This document shows positions 30,401-30,826 of a DNA stretch of 64,000 bases, piece after piece. Under the pieces are notes generated by a model that saw nothing but the letters and a program-made list of their open reading frames with translations, searched no databases and was not told where the DNA came from. Every line of letters starts with the position of its first letter. Position 1 is the stretch's first letter. Source of the DNA: Prosthecobacter sp. (GTDB taxonomy: Bacteria > Verrucomicrobiota > Verrucomicrobiia > Verrucomicrobiales > Verrucomicrobiaceae); contig NZ_JAGRPF010000006.1 in NCBI RefSeq assembly GCF_020439865.1, forward strand, positions 37,153-101,152, given 5' to 3'. A program made the translations under genes and the position numbers.

Positions 30401-30549
30401 ATCTTGGTTCGGGCAAGTTCTGGGACATCAGTCAGCTGTACTCTGCAGGGACCATCATGGTGGCAGTGCCTGAGCCCAGCAGGTTTGTGCTGCTGATTCT
30501 TGGGTTCCTGGTTCTGGGGTGGCGCCGTCGGCGTAGCCGGGGTGCCTGA
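1..30549 (+). CDS. Giant PATR/beta-solenoid surface protein with PA14 domain and PEP-CTERM signal (5' end missing)
   Basis: The frame is open from base 1 to the TGA at 30547-30549, giving 10,182 visible residues. The true start lies upstream, and the TTG at 49 is only an internal codon. The protein is rich in Gly, Ser, Thr and Asn, and I noticed no cysteine on reading. It opens with a PA14-like domain. PATR motifs follow along the whole length (for example KTGAGTLTLSS near 12490 and NTYTGGTVVNGG near 10680), which predict a long right-handed beta-solenoid. Other modules are listed separately. It ends in a PEP-CTERM tripartite signal: a VPEPS motif, a hydrophobic helix and an arginine cluster. 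There is no outer-membrane beta-barrel, so classical type V secretion is unlikely. The Verru_Chthon cassette lies 274 bp downstream on the same strand. Function is probably adhesion or cell-surface structure; the substrate is unknown. Confidence 0.93.
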   Translation, partial: VNFLSLATTPTLEISALDGSQATSLNYQNQANVLTRATNYGVQWIGQFDVITGGEYSFFAGTDDGSRIFIDGVLVLNKDGSTGTVASAPVQLASGKHEIRVDYVQGGGGASIRIDWSGPDTFGQETAAPFEFYNLRQVMTGVTQAETNTAAGASNAIYLGNDVHLTGDASINLVGTNFVAAKLGALKLDTGVTLSIASIDVPGPIGIVSSEITGNSDGFGQTLRFGGTVGSPTLFGDSTNGPGTVTMASNANVAIDGVVSDGGQNMTILKTGAGRLYFGGTQDANSLGSGTTIEIQGSNLVLVGSTAAGAYNPIGQASIVLNGGGLVLDSKGATVTGTGPTFANSISVQQNTTIQSVVNAATTTLGGTGKTLSIDAGLKLTLDAISAGRSTTDPAATLLIGSAITGAADTQLLIRSTLMNAGSLLGVEATSLNGTIPAAAIANFSSTVTVANTEGLAPGVTVTGVGITAGTTIVSVDSPTSFTISQPATVTDTVALTYGLAKPLLNFNFNTSARGIVALRGDNSGFLGDVDVGAGSILRVEGPQGLNGNNVLLGSNGNLALSTDGNGSAGNETFDYNLKVTALGNATLTVGRLGSDFAPYYTLAGNKLSQIDTLSLQTGIVRVVNNNAYGLEVTGNTTLGGAPTFIVNNATTSNLLPGLELSGVVSGASTFVKSGSGTLALTNTGNNFGGGFNVSTTATSGTALLKTASTASLIVGQKISGAGIQSGSEITQIVDATTFVINKTITQANPTITVTPLIDVSQGVLAVASDQALGDAANQIRLNISATSNAGLRAIGTFGTSRTIILNQINNAVDVTAGNTLTMNSAFTIPSASNNLQKNDRGTLVLTQAQAATTGAWTGNLTVAQGVVRLQNAGALGGAGSGVGSFNFSNNTATGATLIGNVGAALELTGGISVPEMLVFTPGNNVTSAGINDGGALRSVSGNNISTGIILFNGETSADNNSRGALISVDLGSHLDIQGTMIGRVGSSGTGRDSWFALGGEGNGTISGTILYNGNLASGVFSLIKVGTGTWELTNLNAFSGQNIHVHEGTLAVNGAGTLGAGSGTVFAMPGGTVKLDNTGTNTINRLANRSLNLYGGRLDILGKSSATSQETTTGTLTFNTGQSVITLTVGASGQLDFTTGAVTRGSGSTVLIRGSNLGSAAGTGVATIQATGAGYAFIGQIGAASTTNKGILPYAIIDSTIGGLGTSFATADSVTGILRALTPAEMITTLTNNQSGVATPMNISLSTDQGFGVSVAGNSMTVNSLTLNSGGGVSITTGQTLVLDSGGVLAFAGNVGIDGGRLTTTSNREMIVHSLGNLNITSTLSTFSGGLTKAGAGVLTLGTQNFYNGITRVNEGRLKLDGGTNTIFWNNDFILQGGELDLNGGVQVLNRLRIDGSFARNANLIADTGGVVMNSLIGPANVATLGLVNTNGSFSGSISGNVAMVLSNSANGFQGWNIYSGNNYTGATIINGGRLQLLGEGTLSGTSFIEISQAMLLLSNNNATSVINPQIDNRINDLAPILLRGGVIQYRARNAMEGFENFGALTLAEGNSLIDVAEPGSGINSSTATFASLVQGNHGTLRFFNVDGTLDNSRARVFFNTLNGVATTNVGDGLINNIIGGWAVIDRDFASYTPGTGVGALNGAGYAGYSPNTIHNGTVTDNIRMTFPTITSIGVVGSNTLTVSSTADLSPGDPVLGNGIAAGAQIDQILSPTQFTITTTLGAANPTLTVPRTETLVEDRTVNSLAMVVSGRATLDLGGHTLNVNSGGLIASQGFDLSSATAQVLSSSTSSSAVVLGSVPNTLVVGSTLLGSVVTAVNGNNVTLAGNASANILASSVETYSTSTTGSVSVTSSSTGSKVVSVASVPGTLTIGSTLLGATVSAINGTTITLNANANATISSPSSQPYNTDISSAVTVSGSSTGSKNVTLAAPPPGSLIVGSTFMGSTVASISGTTITLVDNAYISVTGLSNQAFVSSLEMPINIQNGNLTAGSGNADLYLHAIGYINGLANVYNRDVNVSANIVDNGTGNVTLVINGSEGRGSTAGVSAFRTNELTLSGNNTYSGGTYVNSGFVVLNSAVGRAFGLGDVTITGGASTLGTTFQEHSTTVVLGRSSQIADTATVSLLGAATLELNGFNQTLGGLIFNNTGGNTPTLLAGTGVFTLNGNIDASSANLGSTSTITTGQLVTKIVNGSNDIVVGSSAGLSLGTVVTGSGIASGTYITAISGDGKTVTLSAAATSTGNSLLTFGTLGTVDLGSSDRTVNVNPVRVTYDGGSTYVNLAPLLPGLNITANLTGAAGTGIIKTGDGLLQLGGASTFDGGVDLQAGGILFGASSVFNSGTLGQVSSGPIGTGMLTMAAGTSLLANGNWNIGNDVTANGDFAFDSISPTGNNLTLSGTVTLPNTVTINVINPGMTAALSGTIRRAGSGAIVITKTGLGTLSLGALESGDTITLNLNDGNLALLNDGNGTGSKEVLATGITLIPAGPVNVTLGRSATKYAPLFLSASNKTLQMAAFAMNGPLMVTNNNGYGLELTGAATLGSNQMISVANASNSNVIQGLTFSGVLSGTSDITKIGNGTLALTNSGNNFTGTIDIQAGVVAVDSDGALGNGANQVILDVNAATGVGLRATGSFGTSRTIKLNKASNAIEVSSGNTLTLNTAFAFGSANNALRLNDNGTLVLAAANSAWTGVMTVGSGAVKVTNISALGTTAGNTVVTGTGAALQIAVVGTNTIAEPVTLNGSGINGAGALQAVLGTNTMSGAVTLGSASYIGADAGATLILSGALSSAQALTFTGAGNISKTSTGFGAVSSITKQGSGNFTLGVTSGSFGGGLTIDEGTFIINSGVTIGGTGTITVRNNGVLDLQGGLAHMSGARALSLQGGKLTVSGLAGSAQVLGTLTTSRSQTNVINLAAGTGTNTLTFSNLVLNGDSSLNFTGTLNNTTNRIAFSTTPGMTNSIIQRALVNGTDFATYNGSGGSGNIQAFSAYNASNNIDSLGTTTNATLQVSATPTFAGTTNRTANAIKINGSGIIIGNGITTQGATLSLTAGAILNVGGNNTLGVVSATSPLRIQFNAQAYVAVAGGTTLTSNSLLNGTGGFVKDLDGTLIINAPANRAGVANVSGQTLTGNFVIDAGTVKLNGGNNTLTPNQFLIVAPGATLDLNGTSQFAFGTRGDGAALKGNAGTFTNSSVSAAALILGADNGGFNWGGVIKEESGAGAMSFLKSSPQQYNFLNDNTYTGATVFAGGNNLLLDGGRLSGTSSIAVNYALLRLDDNVNYALANRLNINADITMRGGSLVYVGRAQTETSQSVGNVILAEGYNMIQSANGGTGINSATLNILSLSRAPGSTATARFPDNGIGLIGSVGRILIGELNGVDTTTNAVGAGLTNNLIGPWAVVDREFASYIPTLGVGRLNQTGFAGYSTNLLTGQGANAPLETDNIRSTGNVGPLYGDTTVNTFALVNPGAAQTTVDLGGYQLTLKGGGLLLAHSGDNRDISIVNGTITGGTLNTASDLYVHVLPYGGTNRTVTIDAAITNNGTGAVRMIMSGSDGAANLTLNGVNTYTGGTVVNGGVLIIGSTGSIAGGGITINGGFNSGSGILVQNLGGVIDSSNIVTLNGTGQLVLAGEQTLQGLVFNGTGGGTTVPTVSSGEGLLTIGAGGIVSNPFNPANAPLLVGRIDLGTSANTVTVNTYDFNTFTNFAPTTPGLIMGGVVGSSGGFTKNGDGVLQINQSTFTGALNVAAGNIQSGAFNSGSRFADLNLGSVTSLNLNGQATVWGSLGGSGSVFNSVANSQTLSVGFNNADSIFSGQINRFNDAVPNSVNLIKVGTGVMSITGTQNALSGSSGTVTIAQGTLAYTGAGKALMPTQTVQRGGTLLLDNVTTNVNNRLASPLSGAVNSTLNVSGGTLTILGNSGANTSELLTTLTVANGGGVINLDANALRNVTLTVTTLSGISTGGSLLLRGDMNAVGVTGAQNGFANLAVGNFQNIAGQATSANGNGTFKMIVRPDIIADYSLTGLGTAFAVKDSVSGYVRPLANNEMQTTLANASQDNFSLSSTGAITNGFSSNVNSLRLLDGGGIGYSSSAGYSQAAFGLQTRWGGNIVAGGGGILTEFVRTGGILAFEGNTGITTPGLGTYSGWLYFHTIGENTNLNVASTIWNATGGIVKTGAGTLTLSSRSYHFGNTIVNDGTLILGGMDNTLGVIRQDLSTTANVAAYANLYMNGGKLDLNGGSQMIGTLGTANALPVGGEITNNSATAAMLTTTTGSIVFGGSLTGNLGLTKNGNSNLALSNANTYTGATIVRANTLTLQDSGTLSGTSSISVNYSQLQWENRGLNPLDNSNPVRVAASVPLYLQGGTFTIQGGGSFDTTVAFDNVTIQGGGSIINVFPSANAGSAVELSIGNLLRGTADHGVVNFVSNVGMGGTGNNNNARVLISAVNGQGFSASQLTNKLIGGWAVVNGDSFATYLDGVGVGTLGSIVGGNVFAGGNRFASYDGGDLTASNTQSTWNINDSSNRTLTLSKTLNSLRRGGGTLTLGNSTSGGTILTLTTGLLTNAGGSTTINSFNAASALTSDSSEFFIFTNQATTTLNTQITGSFDLIKSGGGTLTLGTTAGSLSNNYTGTTYVNQGTLTLNKSAGQISVPGNLVISNATVSMNTNAGQIVSSSNVTLNGGAVLSFANYSGATTTTLASLTFNGEGGTTQPDVRFNAPGALHTLNLTANNAINVVNNNAGTTPRITAATNAANRSLVNFSGAAPVITVSGLSPVGLVITSQISSTSAAISKEGDGALALFGASTYSNGFNLRDGTLIFGINTLGSPGALTNGAIGTGVLTIGGGAPGSKPTIQAANRLAVATSTTNNTLNVTINGTNTASGLGLTVGQALVGSGIRTGTFITSIDPGNKIFTMSLPAFSTNTANTLRFTTVVGNAVTLAGDFAFGGDSPTWYLSYDLSLTGGMNLGGGSRTISVNSPWATGYISGQITNGVNFTKDGAGILVLTNSNNSWSGSTNINNGILVLGTFAAGTNDGVLPDGSALTIGAGAMLDMAGRSERVGSLAGAGVVTNSHDSRTGFPNLVSTLTVGGDNTSTEFSGVLTSVSSQLFSLVKEGSGTLTLSGVLSNYTGVTTINGGVISISTLGNGGAVSGIGAASFAAGNIVLNGGTLRYTGATTSTNRSLTIGAGGATVDASGSGALTITSANVAGLGYGTANQARSLTLTGTANATLLNAFGKIIANNTQATTVTKNGTNTWALTAANTYTGATAVNSGTLAVTTGSLANTTITVANGATFSALTTGTYIAGNNGTAAAGAILNLNAGSNFSMANNNSAGTFNLVQGGSVTAGLIIGSTNNADPTVRMTFDIGSGANSTDTINVTRGVTLNQSGATVAILPQTGIGSLTVGQHDLITFLSGGLTVAGSFANDFVLLNDAIILGANPYSLDLIQQANKIVLNVTAASFQNAYWKGASNTSWDTPDNWFTTAGGGTLLGGIPGSFTNVFFTTDTGAGNFNTSLLTNRQIASLTFRSGATSAITISNNTLTIIGSGVTTEAGTGAHVINSAVNLGSHQSWTINSANALTVNGAVGDNLFGFRLTKAGTGTLVLDNVANTYSGGTTITSGILSVRSLANGGTASGIGASGDEATNLVINGGTLRYTGATTSTTRIFSIGSSGGTIEASGSGALTFAGVSAMGFNGDTSGSRTLHLGGTNTGLNTLVVALGDSGALAGDKTSLTKEGVGTWVLAPNNAIVGLSGTITGAAANIVTNTNTDGLLVNQLITGEGIAAGTYVLSIGVDGAGTFRLSQNAVVPSSDVLTIQGDTSGLVVNTTKTDADGTVNPSGAYTVIDILPSDTITAHWDGETVDVSVADASILTVGDKVDRNGNLDAQGIYTVDSIDIDANSAVISTPAATITIQGVTTNGLMVGTIVDAQGNPDPEGLYTVESILAPDTFVISAPVTEQVFALNAAAGNGYTGVTTISGGILSVSDLQNGGIASALGASSNAASNLVINGGILQYTGAGATTDRLFTLGAGASAGGLDASGTGAVVFSNTGAIAFTGAGVRTLTLTGTSDASIINVLASLIGNSGANATSLLKTGSNTWRLSGNNTYTGVTTIADGTLLAADIVGAGSNIGSATTPVVLGDATHKGTLAYSGGNDTYTRGLTVSAGGGRVDVVNSSTVLNISTGGVNMAANGNVTFGGAGSTYVNSAISTGTGSLIKEGSGAVRLSNNSNLYSGGTVVNAGTLQVGLSGTGRTGTGVTTVNSGGTLAGSGMINGTAGTEGASFTDGTNHVINSGGVLQPGDNLGNSIGTLTFTGNLTLNDGSAAFFQVATRTLQDNGILTALLSGEYDSIGGYRDIKILETGGTSWNGTAVGSSHDSIFVNGEITLNASTITVVDSGFVASAASGQVFDLGDWLSLSGLSTFDVGTNYRTGGSGGGNLILPELSGGLVYDVSMFASYGLFTIITQPSSIPILMNTYNLAGSGSWNTSGNWRPATTPNSIGGIVNFTSNITSTAVVTLDGTKKAGMVFFGDQNNSNHFEIRQGSGGSLNFNNGEYGRALLSKVLSNSNSVGVDVINAPVLLSSGLNVNVNSGGTSSRLDISGVISQDGGARGITVMGNGRLVLSGLQANAYTGLTTVFSRGRGDAGNPQLVLAKSASPLAGANVTTTSGSTTVTLTSGSTSELFVGMRVSGNPNIPANATISSITNGTTFVLSAAATATGSNVNTKFGSYSATTTAGSSTVTLVGGNTAGFYVGMEITGNPNIPNGATVVSITNGSTFVISTNATAAGTGVVTSFGTDVVNGTILGDLKIGNRGQGGIGSTVVHLGGNDQIADTSIISFDGGVGGFATGNGGQNPYFKLMGFSDTVGGISDYTASGVIENTEGENLRSDSTLTLNSAAGTTNFFNGFLRDRANNTGSGVLNLVIAGSGTQVLALGNISYSGTTTINSGANLVLQSTTNFGNGVGSAAAAQLGPRTISNSGTLTMRINNGVTWNFSRAVAGSGSFFRDGGNGTLNLNFASSALNSTYASGNTTVTVASTAGLVPGMLVSGANIPAGAYVVQVLSGTTYQISAAPTSNGTNASLTYRSGNFGGSIAISEGGATNFNSATDAAGSFTITGRTALTTATWNQALKVGGGLSIIGTGDNNIDGAVLNINSASTVNGGAINIKEGDLNLAGGNGSLRAFAAPINASTVNTSTTVTVASTAGMYVGMALTGNANIPSGSKIVSILNGTQIVISAAATATANNVATSFNSVINVYGTGNATTTGTNLVGLKLTNTTSANNTNRLDDGAVINLNSARFQFTGTGSGADNFTETVGSLSLTGGSSYIGSFKNNASTNVLTFSSFGTRAAGSTLVFDSVSGTTDTGGTIKITSGLTNNNGIIGGWAVRNTVVSSVLLREWAVVGAGGQIDALATYDTSGANAWTTTSNAKSTSNQTLSVNNTIHSLNIQSTGSTTLTITPGALLTINSGGILATRNTQNITNGSVTAGTHAGSLNPYELIFQLPTNTLNMNSVVVDNVAATQSVSLTKTGNSTLVLNPNIVRSGTVIAGQTTVSMNVAAGGVKDMQVGAPVSGPSIPAGTTIVAINTVNNTIVLSDAPTGSATGNLTVTLNNLYTGKTFIDEGTLQISHEGALGTAPNSLVADQLTFNGGRLLATADFALDDPNRGITINAGDAVFSVSNNRTLTIGSSAPINGANGRLIFNAANGTSGALVVVGNHNLSGGVETSGAFFGTSGSVSSTFVSGSNVVKVATTAGLEVGTVVTGNDLNGDGVADDIPAGTTIVRIIDATTFEISTNAIANATRNLAYDSFNALKLTGDNTIGLIRVIGSNLTITGNNTITDDILISTGTLNIGGINTFGGKVTINGGFLRLGSDTALSTPAGYELALNSGTFDLRDHSTEVSLLSGTGTLTNNGTATGTLVVNQNASSIFGGTIRDGAGLIGVTSLVKTGTGTLTLSSTLSNYSGPTVINGGMINAISLNVAGFSSSIGRASNAASNLVLNGGGLRYIGPIRAFTDRSFTLGTGEDAGILVADGTSTNDTLQIGFSGLSPAVAFIGEGSRTLTLGGSNLGDNKFNLQLGDGVGGATSLTKIGNGTWVLGRANSYSGETLVLAGILAATADGAFGEQGGAGVVIGGGTNASNTLGSTNASLDLRNVAYNQVDQMFLSGGTLATTTGNSSWAGSVFVTANSVINVGKGATLNLKGSLGGAGAITQFGAGTLILSGQAEPTTRNVLTSTVAPNHTVQSGTLRLDFTTSDLSKLSDRGVLVLGGSRLGGAIELAGNGIVGVFNGGGAGAPGYIAPEHIEEVLSVTLGAGVNNISRISGNAILRMNAITPQTGAVINFSEDDIASTDRTNSNGILGGWAIVGGTSWATKSAINDTNGAVTSNQNGLIRGLASSSYTKSGAFNTTPASDWTTNANMDIVGNSTQNGRTTNTIRFNNTSPDADHTPALSNTPYNVVLSGTNVIQSGGILFTSNMASHSGFISGLGTLATGAGSGTNLLVIQNNTGAGLLNISAVIANGAGSNGLDKLGEGSLVLSGLNSYTGVTTVNAGTLTINYVAIAGNTANLGLSSQNVSLGRSVSVASTDGLTFGQSVSGPGFLAPVTITAINSNTQFTVSNGAVITATNDLTFGSVAAQSGSISSTTTNGNATITVASTAGLTPGQTVSGANIVPGSVITTIIDGTRFTISQNALGSGTLSLTYGASGITTGSLSATTTSGALVRVASTLGLTVGQTISGDGIVAGSVVVSILDDHLVEISNPVTNTNTATRTFGPSGTIGATLAATTVNGSTAVTVTSTTGLSVGEAVSGVGIPEGATIAAILSGTEIVLSVPAVATGGSTLVFANSLSNLGAPANIAANLVFNGGVLQYNGLSARTDRGYTINEDAIWDVGNAFTRLTVGGTYLTPSIEDTYAIRKLGAGTLELLGTSSGGYGVEVLSVEDGTLRLKPAFSNQFVRSDTGALVLGGGTLELVGSDRVSLVQNLPGQFVVNEGSSVIRVTATSTLNSTLNLHDANAPMAAQFNKGGTVLFSENSVFNGGAAIITFAGQFNVDQQVIMPRAVYQTSIDILNPGVNYFAFSSYNGITFDIVASDNPAIGGRTEHSFRSAPSTWDSTLHVTDGAISVDAYYGATTETASVNTIRFFNSSSSTSGISVLGSNVISGINVTRLVVGQAVRSAVLPAGTTITAIDRLAGTVTLSNNATLDSFSEFYVDALASSVVNIGGITITGNSTANDDVITGVNVTGLEVNQVIRGSGIPDGTTIVAVDAENGSITLSNAVSITAVASSFEVITNSGTLTLAGGAILQTTHAGNHFNAILGGVLTSGLLNTDGTSADLIIHNWNPLRALSIGSIIADNITAGRVVNLVQSGDGTTALSGKNSYTGDTFVQGGVLRLDSADALPTASHLRLNGGVLGLNSGDFTRALGTGAGQLDWTGSGGFAAYTLNRSVTISGGMLTWGSNGFVLDNDSLLLGAPDSDRTITFVNSIELSGKSRMVEVASGKGTVADDAVFAGVLQGEGGTLVKAGHGALRLAGNNTYTGGTSLAEGTLVGSTNSAFGTGVVQVGATTDTRSPGEALVLQFLGTSLANNLEFGSVNREGISVFRSSASSVAVTGQVNINRGVERNVFFDTPSSTTVTYSGSIAGPGGFTLIGGGTVNLTGTNSFGSGTGTAGSASNGGMVIRSGTVQLGSASAISGNLATIELGDVTHAVANVAYVTNGASVLGVERTIDFNSDNRNALGGVFVGNGDGTIASGIANAGTGAFYSVSATLAGHTFTSADLNARILVKDEVENPERNGIYYVAGFNADGSMNLGRVTDFDSAGEMLYGTRVTVTGGGTYFMASPNVTSVSGVGSDPVEWLQDTANPNVTLQITTAAVTSVSQAIDVNANGSGVTSIVSATPVTFSGAVTLQDSSPGVQETKALYLNSTTSSGSGMAFTGVISEASGGAGATDDVLQLFKSGTGVVSLTQGNTYHGGTTVTAGTLLVSNSTGSGTGSGDVLVQSGATFGGTGTIAPDAGKDITVSAGASLLVGSPGSTSAQTLNIALQSTGATASTQSVFTLAGTLQLDLFKNVAGITDATESDRLVFSNTGTSVISLTGAVLSVGIGASSGLTPASFNVGDTWKLIDWAGLTPTGTFTFTNLNGNYTSDFVDLPDLGSGKFWDISQLYSAGTIMVAVPEPSRFVLLILGFLVLGWRRRRSRGA
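1672..2550 (+). repeat. Large internal duplication, copy 1 (partner at 7370-8060)
   Basis: Copy 1 and the partner block share the same order of landmarks: LALSTDGNG / LALLNDGNG, then YGLEVTG / YGLELTG, GTLALTNTGNNF / GTLALTNSGNNF, LGDAANQI / LGNGANQV and FGTSRTI / FGTSRTI, ending in GNTLTMN / GNTLTLN. Copy 1 carries one extra ~60-residue module at about 2083-2275 that copy 2 lacks. Boundaries are approximate. Confidence 0.8.
5341..5930 (+). repeat. Three tandem ~65-residue repeats (VGSTLLGSxV type)
   Basis: Three consecutive units contain VVGSTLLGSVV (first), TIGSTLLGATV (second) and IVGSTFMGSTV (third). Each is followed by (N/G)-x-x-(V/I)-T-L and an Asn/Ala tail, and the second and third are preceded by SSTGSK. 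They look like a relative of the scattered VSG module. The third unit is one residue longer at a run of seven C (5792-5798) encoding PPP. Confidence 0.75.
7370..8060 (+). repeat. Large internal duplication, copy 2 (partner at 1672-2550)
   Basis: This block has the same landmark order as the block near 1672 (LNDGNG, YGLELTG, GTLALTNSGNNF, LGNGANQV, FGTSRTI). It lacks the inserted VSG module, so it passes directly from NNFTGT to VVAVDSDGALG. Confidence 0.8.
16351..19370 (+). other. Embedded complete passenger-like unit (unit 2 of 3)
   Basis: At 16351 the text AYWKGASNTSWDTPDNW starts a WxG-xxxxW-xxxxNW motif, which I associate with the beginning of PATR passenger domains. Just before it, ANKIVLNVTA resembles a passenger end. 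Near 19180-19340 come LGDWLSLSGLSTF and LPELSGGLVYDVSMF, which resemble the final segment of the whole protein (WKLIDWAGL, LPDLGSGKFWDIS). Unit 3 then starts at 19381 with TYNLAGSGSWNTSGNW. The unit is about 1,000 residues, which is the size of an ordinary stand-alone PATR protein. Confidence 0.6.
17415..17835 (+). other. Three tandem Asp/Asn/Gly loops, EF-hand-like in spacing
   Basis: Three consecutive segments read DADGTVNPSGAYTV, DRNGNLDAQGIYTV and DAQGNPDPEGLYTV, each followed by a beta strand. The DxxGxxxxxGxYTV spacing resembles calcium-binding loops of dockerin or thrombospondin type 3 kind, although classical ligand spacing is incomplete. The segment sits directly after a VSG module. 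Together they separate the two halves of one PATR motif (TKEGVGTWVL and NGYTGVTTISGG). Confidence 0.5.
29215..29460 (+). other. Segment resembling a phage tail-fibre repeat
   Basis: The text includes ARILVKDEVENPERNGIYYV, then GRVTDFDSAGEMLYGTRVTV and GGTYF. This order (RxLVKDQ, ENGIYxV, WTRATDxDSAxE, G-xxVxVxxG) is one I associate with N-terminal regions of phage tail fibres and related adhesins. It is out of keeping with the surrounding PATR text. It lies about 340 residues before the C-terminal signal. Confidence 0.5.
30466..30546 (+). other. PEP-CTERM sorting signal
   Basis: The final 27 residues begin VPEPS, continue with a hydrophobic stretch (FVLLILGFLVLG) and end in WRRRRSRGA. This is the standard PEP-CTERM tripartite layout, which an exosortase would cleave or process. 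No exosortase is in the window. Confidence 0.9.
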
Positions 30550-30616
30550 ACCCTTTAGTCCCTCTCATCGTGATTCGCGGAGGATGGGCTCACCAAGTGA
30601 ATCGTTCATGGGGTAG

Positions 30617-30689
30617 TTACATGATCAATACTCTTGTCAATGGGTGGCTAAAGTCATAGCATCGTCATAATTCAGTAAATCGTCTTATG
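30617..30689 (+). repeat. Cassette leader element, copy 1
   Basis: Landmarks shared with copy 2 at 30743-30826, in order: TTACATRAT, AATACTCTTG, STCATAGCATSGT, AATTCAGTAAA and a final CTTATG. In this copy the final ATG opens a 15-codon micro-ORF (30687-30734) that looks non-functional. The 274-bp gap holds no other gene. CATAAT at 30666 could be a -10 box, but I see no well-placed -35. Confidence 0.65.
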
Positions 30690-30742
30690 TCGTTACAAAT
30701 AGGCAAAGGATCACTGTATTGGAAACCAAGCTGAGCTTGTAA

Positions 30743-30826
30743 TTACATAATAAATACTCTTGCTCTCTGGTGTCCAAACTCATAGCATGGTACTAATTCA
30801 GTAAAATTCAGCTCATACAGCTTATG
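30743..30826 (+). repeat. Cassette leader element, copy 2, ending at the Verru_Chthon A start codon
   Basis: This is an imperfect direct repeat of 30617-30689, offset by 126 bp, with the same ordered blocks. It ends in CTTATG, where ATG (30824) starts cassette gene A. There is no clear Shine-Dalgarno sequence. The element probably holds the cassette promoter or a 5' UTR signal; TACTAA (30791-30796) is a weak -10 candidate. Confidence 0.65.

Noticed and set aside
30000..30549. Autotransporter beta-barrel at the end of the giant protein
   Set aside because: The C-terminus has a PEP-CTERM signal and no alternating hydrophobic strands ending in a terminal Phe or Trp.
30617..30826. Sigma-54 type -24/-12 promoter in the cassette leader
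   Set aside because: The only GG/GC pair (30646-30660) has an 11-bp instead of a 10-bp spacing. It is not repeated in the second leader copy.
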